This document shows, in pieces, positions 26,058-34,837 of a stretch of 64,000 bases of DNA (position 1 is the stretch's first letter; each line of letters starts with the position of its first letter). The DNA is from Sinorhizobium sp. RAC02 (lineage in GTDB: Bacteria; Pseudomonadota; Alphaproteobacteria; Rhizobiales; Rhizobiaceae). A program made the translations under genes and the position numbers. The notes beneath the pieces were generated by a model. That model was not told the origin of the DNA, did no database searches, and was given only the letters and a program-made list of their open reading frames with translations. The DNA is taken from positions 2,170,001-2,234,000 of the forward strand of contig NZ_CP016450.1 of the NCBI RefSeq assembly GCF_001713395.1. The letters run 5' to 3'.

Positions 26058-27488
26058 ATGGCCCAGGCAACGCTTTCTCCCGACCTGATCGCCCGTTTCG
26101 CCGCCATTACCGGCGAGACCTATGCGCTCACCGAAGACCGGGACATCGCCCCCTATCTCATCGAGAGCCGCGGGCTCTATCATGGTACGGCGCCGCTGGT
26201 GCTGCGGCCCGGTTCCGTTGAAGAGGTCTCGGCCATCCTGGCGCTCGCCACCGAAACCCGCACGGCCATCGTGCCGCAGGGCGGTAACACCGGCCATGTC
26301 GGCGGAGCCGCACCACGCGAGGGCGCAGCAGATGTCGTGCTGTCGCTATCCCGCCTCAACCGCATCCGCGATGTCGATCCGGTCGGCAATGTCATCGTTG
26401 CGGATGGCGGCGCGGTGCTGGCAGACATCCAGAAGGCGGCGGAAGCAGTCGACCGGCTGTTTCCGCTGTCGCTCGGCTCGGAAGGCTCGTGCCAGATCGG
26501 CGGCAACCTTTCCACCAATGCCGGGGGCACTGCCGTGCTCGCCTATGGCAATATGCGCCAGCTGTGCCTCGGCCTCGAAGTCGTGCTACCGACCGGCGAG
26601 GTTTGGAACGGCCTGCGCCGCCTCAAGAAGGACAATACGGGCTACGACCTGCGCGATCTCTTCATCGGCGCGGAAGGCACGCTCGGCATCATTACCGGGG
26701 CGGTGCTCAAGCTTTTCCCGCGGCCCCTTGGTCACGAGGTCGCCTTTGCCGGTTTGAAATCGGTAGCGGATGCCCTCACCCTCTTCGAGCGCGCCTCAAG
26801 CCGTTGCGGCCCTGCCCTCACCGGCTTCGAACTGATGCCGCGCCTCGGTGTCGATTTCACCACACGCCATATTCCGGGCGTGCGCGATCCGCTCGCCACC
26901 CGGCATGACTGGTATGTCCTCATCGACATCTCCACCTCCGACGACGCAGAGGCGGCGACGCGCATGATGGAGGCGCTGCTGTCCGAAGGCATCGAGGCGG
27001 GGCTTGTCGAAAATGCGGTGGTCGCCTCCAGCGAAGAGCAGCGCCGGGCGCTCTGGCACATGCGCGAAAGCATGTCGCCGGCACAGAAGCCGGAGGGCGG
27101 CTCGATCAAGCACGACGTCTCCGTGCCGGTCTCGGCTATTCCGGCGTTCATGGCGGAGGCGGACGCTGCGGTGATGGCGGCCATTCCGGGAGCGCGCATC
27201 TGCTCGTTCGGCCACATGGGCGACGGCAATATCCACTACAACATCTCGCAGCCCGTCGGCGCTGACAAACAGGCCTTCCTTGACCGCTGGCGCGAGATCA
27301 ACCACCTCGTGCACGGCATCGTGCTGAACTACAACGGCTCGATTTCCGCCGAGCATGGCATCGGCCAGTTGAAGCGCGACGAGCTGGCGGAGGTCCGCGC
27401 ACCGATCGAGATGGACCTGATGCGAAGGGTGAAGCGATCCTTCGACCCTGCCGGCATCATGAACCCCGGCAAGGTCGTCAACGCCTGA
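26058..27488 (+). CDS. FAD-binding 2-hydroxyacid oxidoreductase (GlcD/D2HGDH-like)
   Basis: A 476-residue flavoprotein. FAD_binding_4 landmarks PQGGNTGHVGGA (about 75-86), LGSEGSCQIGGNLSTNAGGTAV and GAEGTLGIITGAVLKLFPRP are followed by the FAD-oxidase_C domain with SFGHMGDGNIHYNIS and NGSISAEHGIGQLKR. This arrangement matches D-2-hydroxyglutarate/D-lactate dehydrogenases feeding electrons to the chain; the substrate (2-hydroxyglutarate, D-lactate or glycolate) is not fixed. Convergent with the DUF1217 gene, only 4 bases apart. Confidence 0.9.
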   Translation: MAQATLSPDLIARFAAITGETYALTEDRDIAPYLIESRGLYHGTAPLVLRPGSVEEVSAILALATETRTAIVPQGGNTGHVGGAAPREGAADVVLSLSRLNRIRDVDPVGNVIVADGGAVLADIQKAAEAVDRLFPLSLGSEGSCQIGGNLSTNAGGTAVLAYGNMRQLCLGLEVVLPTGEVWNGLRRLKKDNTGYDLRDLFIGAEGTLGIITGAVLKLFPRPLGHEVAFAGLKSVADALTLFERASSRCGPALTGFELMPRLGVDFTTRHIPGVRDPLATRHDWYVLIDISTSDDAEAATRMMEALLSEGIEAGLVENAVVASSEEQRRALWHMRESMSPAQKPEGGSIKHDVSVPVSAIPAFMAEADAAVMAAIPGARICSFGHMGDGNIHYNISQPVGADKQAFLDRWREINHLVHGIVLNYNGSISAEHGIGQLKRDELAEVRAPIEMDLMRRVKRSFDPAGIMNPGKVVNA

Positions 27489-27492
27489 GGGA

Positions 27493-29817
27493 TCAGCTGC
27501 CGCCGGTGCGCAGCTGCGCCAGCGACATCATCAGGTCGGCGCTGATGCCAGCATTGCCGGAGCCGGTCAGCACCGAAAGGGCGGGATCGGTCGTGCTCTG
27601 ATTGTCCAAGTCGTAGAGCACGGAGAACTTCACGATCATCTTGGAGACCTTCTCCGGATCCTGCAGGTCCTCCAGCTCGAGATAACGGTTGATCATGTCG
27701 GCCTGGGCGTCGATATCCGCGCTGCCGATTTCGTCGGGCAGCTGATAGAGCACCTTGAAGACCTCGAAGAGCGCATCGTCGGCAAGAAGATCGTAGGCGC
27801 TCGAGATCGTATCTGCCTTGCGCTCGAAATAAAGCGCGAGGCGCACGCCGGCATTGTCGTTGCCGGCCTCCTCCTCCAGCATCTGGCGCACATAACTGTC
27901 GAGCGTCTCGTAAATGCCGCGGCGCGACTGGATCTGCGCATCGTCCGGCCGCTCGACAAGCCCTTCGGCGTTGAAGTTGAACGAGGCGACGATCTTGCGA
28001 TAGGAGCGGTCGGCCTGCTGGTTCACGAAGCTCTTCGGATCGTCGAGATCTGAAGTGAAAATCTTCGCCATGAACTCGGCATCGACGCTGGCTGGATCGA
28101 TATTGTTGGCTTCCAGAACGAAAGCGACGAGGCGCGGATCGGACAGGAATTCCTTGACGGAATCGATCTTCTGCATCTGGACGGAGTAATATTTGGCCTC
28201 TTCCTCGGCCAGCTTGCGGTCATCCTCCGTTCCGAAACGGGATTTCTCCACCACATAGCCGCGAGACATGACGAGGATTTCGGATTCGGACTGCGCCAGT
28301 TTCGGCTGGGTGATATTACCGTCCGACCCGAAATTGAACGCCTTGGCGAGCTCCACGTAACGCTCGTCGTCGAGCTGGTACACATAGCTTTTCGGATCGT
28401 TGAGGTCGCTCTTCAGCACATTCTTGATCGTCAGCGCCGAGACCTTCGTCGGATCGATGCCGAAGGCTTTCAACGCGAAGTCGTAGACCGTCGCCTCGCC
28501 GATAAAGTCCTTCACGGACTTCACAGCGCCGATCTGGCCTTTGAAACGCTTGATGGCGGTTTCGTCCGCCTCGTCGTCCTTGTCGTTGTAACGAACCATG
28601 TAGCCGCGCGCGGTCGTCGCGGTCTGGGCGGCGGTCTGCGGCGTGTCGCCGGCCGCCAGCGTTCCGTCTTCCTGGAAATTGAAGGCGGCGCGCAGCGCAA
28701 CGTACTTTTCCTTGTCGGCACCGCCGAACATGTTGATGTAGCTCGTCGCATTGTTCGGGTCAGCGTCGCTGGTGATGATGTTGCGCAGCGTCAGGCTGCC
28801 GACGGACACCTTGTCGAGATCGAAGGCGACCTTGAGGTAGGCGACTATGCGCGGATCGGCGATGAGTTCGTTTGCCGTCGTGATGCTGCCGATCTGGCTT
28901 TCGAAATACTCCTTGTTCATCAGCGCAGCCGCCGTCGTCACGCGCGGATTGGAGAGCGTGTAGAGTTCGTTCGTGCCCTTCTTCTGGTCGGCGTCCTGCA
29001 CGGTGCCGGCCGTCGCCGTGCCGTCCGTGTTGAAGTTGAACGCATCCGCCAGCGCACGGTATTTGTCGACATTGCTGATGATGGCGATCTGGCGGTTGAT
29101 CTCCGCCTTGAGCTGGGTGATGCGCGGCTGGTTGGCGGGGGTCGATTCCAGCCCTGCCAGTTCGTCACTCGCCGCCTGTCGCGCCGCGGCAGCCGCCGTC
29201 GCCTTGGCCTCGAATTCCGTATTGAAATAGCTCGCCGGATCGTTGCGATCGCTGGACAGAACGCCCTTGATCGCCGCGCGCGAATAGTTCGCCGGGTCGA
29301 TGCCGAAGGAGGTGAACACGTAGTTGCGCAGGCGTTCGTTGTTGAGCAGTTTGTCGACGCTCGTCACCGTATCGATGACGATGTTGTAGTAGCGGGTTTC
29401 TTCCTTGATCACGTCTCCCGCATTGGCGGCAGTCGCGGAATAGAGGCCGATGATCTCATCGAGCTGCACCTCGGTCTGCGCCACGGCGGTGGCGCCGGTG
29501 AAGCTGAAGGCGGTGGCAAAGTCGCGGTAGCGCGTATCGGTCAGCATGTTCACGAAGCTGTTGGCGTCCGAGATATCGCTATCCAGCACCTTGCGCATGA
29601 AGGCCTTGGCGTAGGTCATCTCTTCCAGGCCGTGGGCTTTCATGGCGTAGGAATAGAGCCGGTAGTCGTCGAGGAACTCATCGACGGTCGACACCTTGCC
29701 GATGTTCTCCTTGTAATACGCCGCCTCGCGCGCCGTCGTCGTCTCGCTCGCCGTGCGGTCCAGCGACGTCAACATATCGCGCGCGATGAGGTTGTAGCTC
29801 GTATAGGTGGACAGCAT
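27493..29817 (-). CDS. large DUF1217 protein
   Basis: A 774-residue protein built from about six degenerate ~130-residue repeats. Each repeat has a start like (E)xYY...I.kV.SVdeFL.D.rl..., then KA.GiDp, and ends in D..DPkSYVN...D.RY..l..AFNF; clear ends are SDISDANSFVNML, SDRNDPASYF, SDLNDPKSYVYQL and SDLDDPKSFVNQQ. DUF1217 proteins are alphaproteobacterial and several lie near flagellar loci, so a link to motility or the cell surface is possible but unproven. No signal peptide. The start at 29817 excludes an upstream stretch with no family similarity. Lower GC in its later repeats is not marked. Confidence 0.75.
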   Translation of the reverse strand: MLSTYTSYNLIARDMLTSLDRTASETTTAREAAYYKENIGKVSTVDEFLDDYRLYSYAMKAHGLEEMTYAKAFMRKVLDSDISDANSFVNMLTDTRYRDFATAFSFTGATAVAQTEVQLDEIIGLYSATAANAGDVIKEETRYYNIVIDTVTSVDKLLNNERLRNYVFTSFGIDPANYSRAAIKGVLSSDRNDPASYFNTEFEAKATAAAAARQAASDELAGLESTPANQPRITQLKAEINRQIAIISNVDKYRALADAFNFNTDGTATAGTVQDADQKKGTNELYTLSNPRVTTAAALMNKEYFESQIGSITTANELIADPRIVAYLKVAFDLDKVSVGSLTLRNIITSDADPNNATSYINMFGGADKEKYVALRAAFNFQEDGTLAAGDTPQTAAQTATTARGYMVRYNDKDDEADETAIKRFKGQIGAVKSVKDFIGEATVYDFALKAFGIDPTKVSALTIKNVLKSDLNDPKSYVYQLDDERYVELAKAFNFGSDGNITQPKLAQSESEILVMSRGYVVEKSRFGTEDDRKLAEEEAKYYSVQMQKIDSVKEFLSDPRLVAFVLEANNIDPASVDAEFMAKIFTSDLDDPKSFVNQQADRSYRKIVASFNFNAEGLVERPDDAQIQSRRGIYETLDSYVRQMLEEEAGNDNAGVRLALYFERKADTISSAYDLLADDALFEVFKVLYQLPDEIGSADIDAQADMINRYLELEDLQDPEKVSKMIVKFSVLYDLDNQSTTDPALSVLTGSGNAGISADLMMSLAQLRTGGS

Positions 29818-30100
29818 CGGCAACTCTTCCTTCGTGGCAACGGCAGGCCAATCGAAGGCTATTTTCGCGCGCGAGGCTTGTCCCGGCCTTTCGGGAGCGT
29901 GGGACACCTGCGGGCCGCAGCGTTCACCTTCCCTAAACCCTACGCCGTGCGGTTTTGCTAACCATCGGGAAGCGCAAAGTTTTCTTAACCGCAATTTTTA
30001 AGCGGCGAGGAAGGGGCCCCGCCTATTCTCCCCCTCAGAGGACGCAAAGTCCCAATGAGAAGACCGGATAGGGCTCTCAAGGAAAACAAGGGCGAAAGAC

Positions 30101-30664
30101 ATGCTGAATACCGTTTCCAAGCCGGCATGGGCCGGCAACACGCTCCGGCTCGATCCCAAGCGCTTCCCGCAGCAGGTGACATTCGAGCTGCGTGGCGAAG
30201 GAACCGATGCCACCATCACCCTCGACGAGCGTGGCGCCGTGCTGCGCAAGGTTCTGCCGTCGAGCGGCCTGCCGCTTTCGATCGCACTGCCGGCCCGCGC
30301 CTTCAAGGGTGTTGCCGCCCGCGCCATCGACCACGGCAACGGCGACGTGACCGTTACCCTCGAATTGCATCACCCCGACCCGGACCTCTGCATTCCGCTG
30401 CTCGTGGCGCATGATCTCTGCGATATCGCCGCCGACTGGCGCAGCTGGGCGGAAGCCTATCGCATTCCGATGCTGATGGTCGAAGCCGATGGCATCGCCC
30501 GGCCGCTCGACGACAACCTGACCGTCGGCAGCCGCCCCGCCAAGCCGCGCCGCCGCCACTCCTATTTCGCGGATCGCCGCCCGCGCTTCCTCGTGCGCCG
30601 CACGACGGGCAAGCTTGGCGTCCAGATGAAGATCGACGGTCGGGAAATCATCGCCCGGCGTTGA
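30101..30664 (+). CDS. DUF6101-like protein
   Basis: A 187-residue soluble protein with LDPKRFPQQVTFELRG and an immunoglobulin-like strand pattern (VTVTLELHHPDPDLCIPLL), then a central DIAADWRSWAEAYRIPMLMVE block and a basic, Arg-rich tail (RRRHSYFADRRPRFLVRR). I recall it as an alphaproteobacterial family DUF6101; the number is uncertain. Start ATG at 30101 after GGCGAAAGAC. A strong terminator hairpin follows 28 bases after its stop. Confidence 0.65.
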   Translation: MLNTVSKPAWAGNTLRLDPKRFPQQVTFELRGEGTDATITLDERGAVLRKVLPSSGLPLSIALPARAFKGVAARAIDHGNGDVTVTLELHHPDPDLCIPLLVAHDLCDIAADWRSWAEAYRIPMLMVEADGIARPLDDNLTVGSRPAKPRRRHSYFADRRPRFLVRRTTGKLGVQMKIDGREIIARR

Positions 30665-30692
30665 TGCCTGACGAAGACATGACCTCCAGAAG

Positions 30693-30722
30693 AGCCGGCC
30701 GTTCCCTGCGGCCGGCTTTTTC
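30693..30722 (+). terminator. rho-independent terminator
   Basis: AGCCGGCCG / CGGCCGGCT with a 7-base loop, followed by a T-run (five T's). It ends the DUF6101-like transcript. Confidence 0.85.
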
Positions 30723-30820
30723 GTGCCCTGTTCCCTCCGGAACACTTTTCACGCGCCCGGCGTGGGAAACAGCGTTCAACACAGCGGCAAAGCCCGCACG
30801 AACGCAAGGGACCGATCATC

Positions 30821-30991
30821 ATGGCAAAGCTCTTCACCACCCTCCTCGTCCAGATCCGCAAGGCCGACGCAGCTCTCATCGAGCGCGGCCGCCCACCGCG
30901 CCGGGGTTTCGAGATCGCGATGCATCCGGCGACTTTGCGCCGCTCGGAAGAGCGGCCGCATGTGGGCGCGCGCTCGCCCCGTTACCGCTAG
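30821..30991 (+). CDS. short basic peptide gene
   Basis: A 56-codon frame (ATG at 30821, TAG at 30989-30991) with an AAGGGACCG ribosome-binding site. The peptide begins MAKLFTTLLVQIRKADAALIERG, an amphipathic helix, and then becomes arginine-rich (PPRRGFEIAMHP, SEERPHVGARSPRYR). No family recognised. Coding preference looks like its neighbours (C/G at third positions). It sits between the terminator and cfa, in an otherwise empty gap. Moderate chance that it is a real small gene. Confidence 0.45.
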   Translation: MAKLFTTLLVQIRKADAALIERGRPPRRGFEIAMHPATLRRSEERPHVGARSPRYR

Positions 30992-31104
30992 GCCGCGCGC
31001 CGGCCAATGCGGTCGCCATTTGTCCGACGCCTGCCCGCAGCGGTTGACATCCGGCAGTGAAACAGCGCAATTGCACTCCGGTTTGAAACGTCGGAAAGTC
31101 TTGT

Positions 31105-32478
31105 ATGTCTCGGGAACTCGGTACGCAGCGTGAGCTGGAAGCAACCAAAGCAGTTATCGGAGAGCTGGCCAAGCATCTCAACGTCAATATCTGCCTTGAG
31201 CTCTGGGATGGCACGGTCATCCCGCTCGGCAAGGACGCCCAGGACGAAATTCGTTTCGTCGTCGCTTCCGCCAACGTGCTTCGCCGCCTGCTGCGCGAAC
31301 CCTCGCTGATCAGCGTCGCCGAACTCTACGCCACGGGCGATCTCGATATCGTCGGCGCCAACCCGGTCGATGCGATGCGCGGCGTGGATCATCTCCAGTT
31401 CCTGCGGCTTCCCAAGAAGGTCAACAAGGCGCGGCTCCTGAAAATGGCCCTGCCCATCCTGCTCAAGAGCTATTCGGCTTCGTCCTTCGTCAAGCGCTTC
31501 ACCAAGAAGGCGGGCGCCACCCCGACCAGCGGGCGAGACGACAAGGAGATGATCGGCTTCCACTACGATCTTTCCAACGAGTTCTACAGCCTCTTCCTCG
31601 ACGAGGAGATGGTCTATTCGTCGGCCTATTTCCCGACGCCCGATGCCACGCTCGACGAAGCACAGCTCAACAAGCTGGACCTTATCTGCCGCAAGCTGCG
31701 CCTGGCGCCGGGCGATCGTCTGTTCGACCCGGGCTGCGGCTGGGGCGGCCTCCTGTGCTACGCGGCAAAGCATTACGGCGTCGACGCCTATGGCACGACG
31801 CTGTCCACCGAACAGTTTGACTTCGTCAACGCCAAGATCGCCAAGATGGGCCTGGGCGACAAGGTCAAGATCGAGCTGCGCGATTGCCGCAGCATCTCCG
31901 ACGACAAGATCTTCGACAAGATCGCGCAGGTGGAGATGATCGAGCATGTCGGCATCGCCAACCACCACGATTTCTATCGATACCTGCGCAAGCACATGCG
32001 CCCGCGTGGCGTTTATTTCGGCCAGGCAAGCTTCCGGCGGAACACCGAGCGGCCGGAGGACTTTCCAAAACTCACGCCCTACATGCAGTTCATCGTCAAA
32101 TACATTTTCCCCGGCGGCGAGCTTGACCATGTCGGCATGACCACCGGCGCCCTGGAACGGGCAGGCTTCGAGGTCCACGAGGTCGAGGCCGTGCGCGAGC
32201 ATTTCGGCTACACGACGGAACATTGGGTCCGTCGTCTCTATGACCGCAAGGAAGAGGGTGCGGCTCTGGTCGGCATGCCGCAGACGCGTATCTGGCTGCT
32301 GTATCTGTCGCTTTGCGCGCTGTCCTTCCACCGTGGCGCGTTGAACGCGTTCCAGGTCGTTGCCACCAGCCGCCATTCCGGTGCATCCGGTGTCGGCTTC
32401 GACCGTACGACGGAATATGGCGGCGCCCGCCGCGTCGGGACCGAAGCCACGTCCGAAAGTGCGCTGAAGACCGCCTGA
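31105..32478 (+). CDS. cfa: cyclopropane-fatty-acyl-phospholipid synthase
   Basis: A 457-residue protein of the CFA synthase/mycolic acid methyltransferase family, which adds a methylene from SAM across a lipid double bond. Landmarks: VAELYATGDLDIVG near residue 75, FHYDLSNEFYSLFLDEEMVYSSAYF (residues about 152-176), the SAM motif DPGCGWGGLLCYAAKHYG, AQVEMIEHVG and FFPGGELDHVGM-type FPGGELDH. The ATG at 31105 has only a weak ribosome-binding site. C-terminal tail (about 30 residues after FHRGALNAFQ) is low-complexity. Convergent with ubiA across repeat copy B. Confidence 0.92.
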   Translation: MSRELGTQRELEATKAVIGELAKHLNVNICLELWDGTVIPLGKDAQDEIRFVVASANVLRRLLREPSLISVAELYATGDLDIVGANPVDAMRGVDHLQFLRLPKKVNKARLLKMALPILLKSYSASSFVKRFTKKAGATPTSGRDDKEMIGFHYDLSNEFYSLFLDEEMVYSSAYFPTPDATLDEAQLNKLDLICRKLRLAPGDRLFDPGCGWGGLLCYAAKHYGVDAYGTTLSTEQFDFVNAKIAKMGLGDKVKIELRDCRSISDDKIFDKIAQVEMIEHVGIANHHDFYRYLRKHMRPRGVYFGQASFRRNTERPEDFPKLTPYMQFIVKYIFPGGELDHVGMTTGALERAGFEVHEVEAVREHFGYTTEHWVRRLYDRKEEGAALVGMPQTRIWLLYLSLCALSFHRGALNAFQVVATSRHSGASGVGFDRTTEYGGARRVGTEATSESALKTA

Positions 32479-32489
32479 ATTAATGGTCT

Positions 32490-32541
32490 TGCGCAGTTGG
32501 GAACGTAAAACCGCTGCGCAGTTTTGCCGGAATTGCTCTAA
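32490..32541. repeat. interspersed palindrome, copy B, between convergent genes
   Basis: GCGCAGTTGGGAACGTAAAA .. CCGGAATTGCTCTA, the clearest full-length member of the family in this window. It lies between the convergent cfa (+, stop 32478) and ubiA (-, stop 32538) genes, overlapping the ubiA stop. Confidence 0.7.
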
Positions 32542-33491
32542 GCGAAGGGCAGCGCGGCAACGAGGCCCAGGAACAGAATCAGCCCGACGACACCGTTGAA
32601 CTTGAACAGTGCCAGGCACTGTTCGGGATCATCGATGTCGAGCGTGGCAATCTGCCAGGCGAGCATGATGCCGGCGGCGACAAGGCCGAGCCAGGCGACA
32701 AGACCGACACCGGTGAGCCAGAACGACAGCGCGATCAGCGCCACCGTCAGGCCATAGAGCCCCATCAGCCACTGCGCCGTATTCTCGCCGAACAGCCGCG
32801 CGGTGGAGCGCACGCCGATCAGCGCGTCGTCTTCCTTGTCCTGATGGGCATAGATCGTGTCATAGCCGATCGTCCAGGCGATGGCGGCTATGTAGAGCGC
32901 GATAGAGGCGCTCGAAATCTCCGAAAACTCCGCCGCCCAACCCATCAGCGCGCCCCAGGAAAAGGCCATGCCGAGGAAGAATTGCGGCCAGTCGGTGAAG
33001 CGCTTGGCAAAGGGATAGATCGCGACGATCGCCAGCGACGCGACGCCGAGCACGATGGCGAAAAGATTGAACTGCAGCAACACGACAAGGCCGACAAGCG
33101 CCTGCAGCGCCATGAAGATCTTCGCCTGCCGGCGCGTGACGCGGCCCGACGGCAGCGGGCGCGAGCGGGTGCGGGCGACCGCCTGATCGATATCGTGGTC
33201 GACGAGATCGTTATAGGTGCAGCCGGCGCCGCGCATGGCGACGGCGCCGATGAAGAACAGCAGGAGATGCGTGACGAAACGCGTCAGATCGAACGTGCCG
33301 ACCGCCGCCGAAAGGTTGGCCGCCAGCGCCGTCGACCAGAGGCAGGGCAAGAGCAGGAGTTGCCAGCCGATCGGCCGGTCCCAGCGCGCAAGCTGTGCAT
33401 AGGGCCAGGCGGCGCGCGGCAGCGCGCGGTAGACCCAGTTGTTGGACGGCGCATCGGCGACGCGGCCGGAATCGGACGGAGAGGTGATCAT
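32538..33491 (-). CDS. ubiA: 4-hydroxybenzoate polyprenyltransferase
   Basis: A 317-residue membrane prenyltransferase that joins a polyprenyl chain (made by IspB) to 4-hydroxybenzoate in ubiquinone synthesis. It carries the two aspartate motifs: NDLVDHDID (in GAGCTYNDLVDHDIDQAVARTRSRPL) and a second, YDTIYAHQDKEDD. Nine-odd hydrophobic helices follow. Start: ATG at 33491 has an AGGGGG directly touching it; a TTG at 33506 with GGCGAGG spaced correctly gives MRSRGMITS and may be the true start. With ispB at 48936 this is one of several quinone/isoprenoid genes here. Confidence 0.92.
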   Translation of the reverse strand: MITSPSDSGRVADAPSNNWVYRALPRAAWPYAQLARWDRPIGWQLLLLPCLWSTALAANLSAAVGTFDLTRFVTHLLLFFIGAVAMRGAGCTYNDLVDHDIDQAVARTRSRPLPSGRVTRRQAKIFMALQALVGLVVLLQFNLFAIVLGVASLAIVAIYPFAKRFTDWPQFFLGMAFSWGALMGWAAEFSEISSASIALYIAAIAWTIGYDTIYAHQDKEDDALIGVRSTARLFGENTAQWLMGLYGLTVALIALSFWLTGVGLVAWLGLVAAGIMLAWQIATLDIDDPEQCLALFKFNGVVGLILFLGLVAALPFA

Positions 33492-33547
33492 CCCCCTAGA
33501 TCGCAAGCGGCCTCGCCACGGTCAAGCCGGCACGAAGCCGCAGCCGG

Positions 33548-34351
33548 TTACGGCAACGTGAAATCGAAGCGGTAGGTGGCGGAGAGGCCGATCAGGAACT
33601 GGTTCTTGTCGCCGCGCTCCTTGACGAGGCTCGACTTCGCGGCATCACCGACGAGGCGCTTGTATTCGGCAAAGGCGCTGGTCTCGATCTTCTCGTTGAC
33701 CTGCCAGGTGATGGCGGCACCGGCACCAACCGAATGGATACCGCCATCCGGATCGAAAGCGTCAAGGCCGGATTCTGCGACCTGGCTTGGCTTCACGCCG
33801 TAGTAGGTGTCCATATAGTCGTTCGAGGCGATCGTGACACGCGGGCCCGCCGAGAGGCGCACGTCCGGCCGCACGTCGACGAAGGCGTCGGCCGAAATGT
33901 CCGCGACAATGCCGTCATGGCTGCGGATGCCGTGACGCACTTCGCCGCGCACGCGCAGCCAGTCGGTCGGGTAGGCTTCAGCGAACGCGCCGAGTTCGCC
34001 GCCGAACTTTACCGGGGTCAGGCCCTTGAGGTCGTCGGAATCGCCGTCGTCACGCGACATGACCAGCTTGCCGGTCGCGCCGGCGCGAAAACCGCCATTG
34101 TCGATGAGCGCGAAGGACGGGTTGTCGTTGCGCGAGGAGAAACGCACGGTGCTGCCGGCCTTGCCGAGCGAGATCATCGGAGTGACCTGGAACAGGTACT
34201 TCTTGGCGCCTTCGTAGTCCGGGGCGGCAAAGCCGGCAGCGCCGACCTTCAGATACCAGTCACCGGACCAGAAATAATCGCCGGCAAAGGCGCTTGCAGG
34301 CGCAAACAACAGGGCGGCCGCAGTCATTGCGGTCGAAACACGGATACGCAA
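33548..34351 (-). CDS. MipA/OmpV family outer-membrane protein
   Basis: About 267 residues with a signal peptide (RVSTAMTAAALLFAPASAFA) and a beta-barrel-like mature part: GDWYLKVGAAGFAAPDYEGAK, LSAGPRVTIASNDYMDTYYGV, and a final aromatic YRFDFTLP. These match MipA/OmpV scaffold or porin-like proteins. The best start is a TTG at 34351, preceded by GAGG at proper spacing and giving a clean leader; an ATG at 34417 adds 22 residues and lacks a ribosome-binding site. Stand-alone gene. Confidence 0.82.
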   Translation of the reverse strand: MRIRVSTAMTAAALLFAPASAFAGDYFWSGDWYLKVGAAGFAAPDYEGAKKYLFQVTPMISLGKAGSTVRFSSRNDNPSFALIDNGGFRAGATGKLVMSRDDGDSDDLKGLTPVKFGGELGAFAEAYPTDWLRVRGEVRHGIRSHDGIVADISADAFVDVRPDVRLSAGPRVTIASNDYMDTYYGVKPSQVAESGLDAFDPDGGIHSVGAGAAITWQVNEKIETSAFAEYKRLVGDAAKSSLVKERGDKNQFLIGLSATYRFDFTLP

Positions 34352-34521
34352 AACTAAAATCCTCGCTTCACCGGCAGACCCGCCGCGGGCTGCCGAAACC
34401 TTTGATTTGGTGAACATTAGCCGCGTTTCATTACCGTTTCGCTAACCATCGTTCAGACCACGAAGCCGGAACGATTCGCTCCAGTCTGCGTTTTTTAAGA
34501 GACGAAACAAGGAGTTTTCCC

Positions 34522-34761
34522 ATGACCATCAGCACGATGGAGCTGAAGCTGAACGCGATCCGCACAGATACCGGCCTCTCCCGCAAGGAAAAGATCGAAA
34601 AACTGGAAAAGCTGCGTACCGAAGCCCGCGCCCTCCAGCGCGCCGCCACCGAAAGCGCCATGGTCGAGGACGACGGCTGGTACGAGGACGTGCACCTGAT
34701 CGACACCGAGCTGGAAAACCTCGGCCGTAGCGTGGAGGAAAAGGGCGCGGCGACGCTCTGA
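34522..34761 (+). CDS. small helical hypothetical protein
   Basis: Seventy-nine residues, strongly helical and charged, with a coiled-coil-like stretch [26 protein letters not shown]. Start ATG at 34522 after AAGGAG. It sits 76 bases before purD and may share its transcript. No family recognised. Confidence 0.65.
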   Translation: MTISTMELKLNAIRTDTGLSRKEKIEKLEKLRTEARALQRAATESAMVEDDGWYEDVHLIDTELENLGRSVEEKGAATL

Positions 34762-34837
34762 CGCCCCGCAGCCCTTGACCTTTCGGCCTCGCCCGCTTAA
34801 CCCGCCTCACAACCAAGGACGGATCGAGGGTGCGGGC

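Noticed and set aside
34431..34446. CtrA-like TTAC-N7-CTAAC upstream of the MipA-like gene
   Set aside because: Two mismatches to the consensus; not better than chance.
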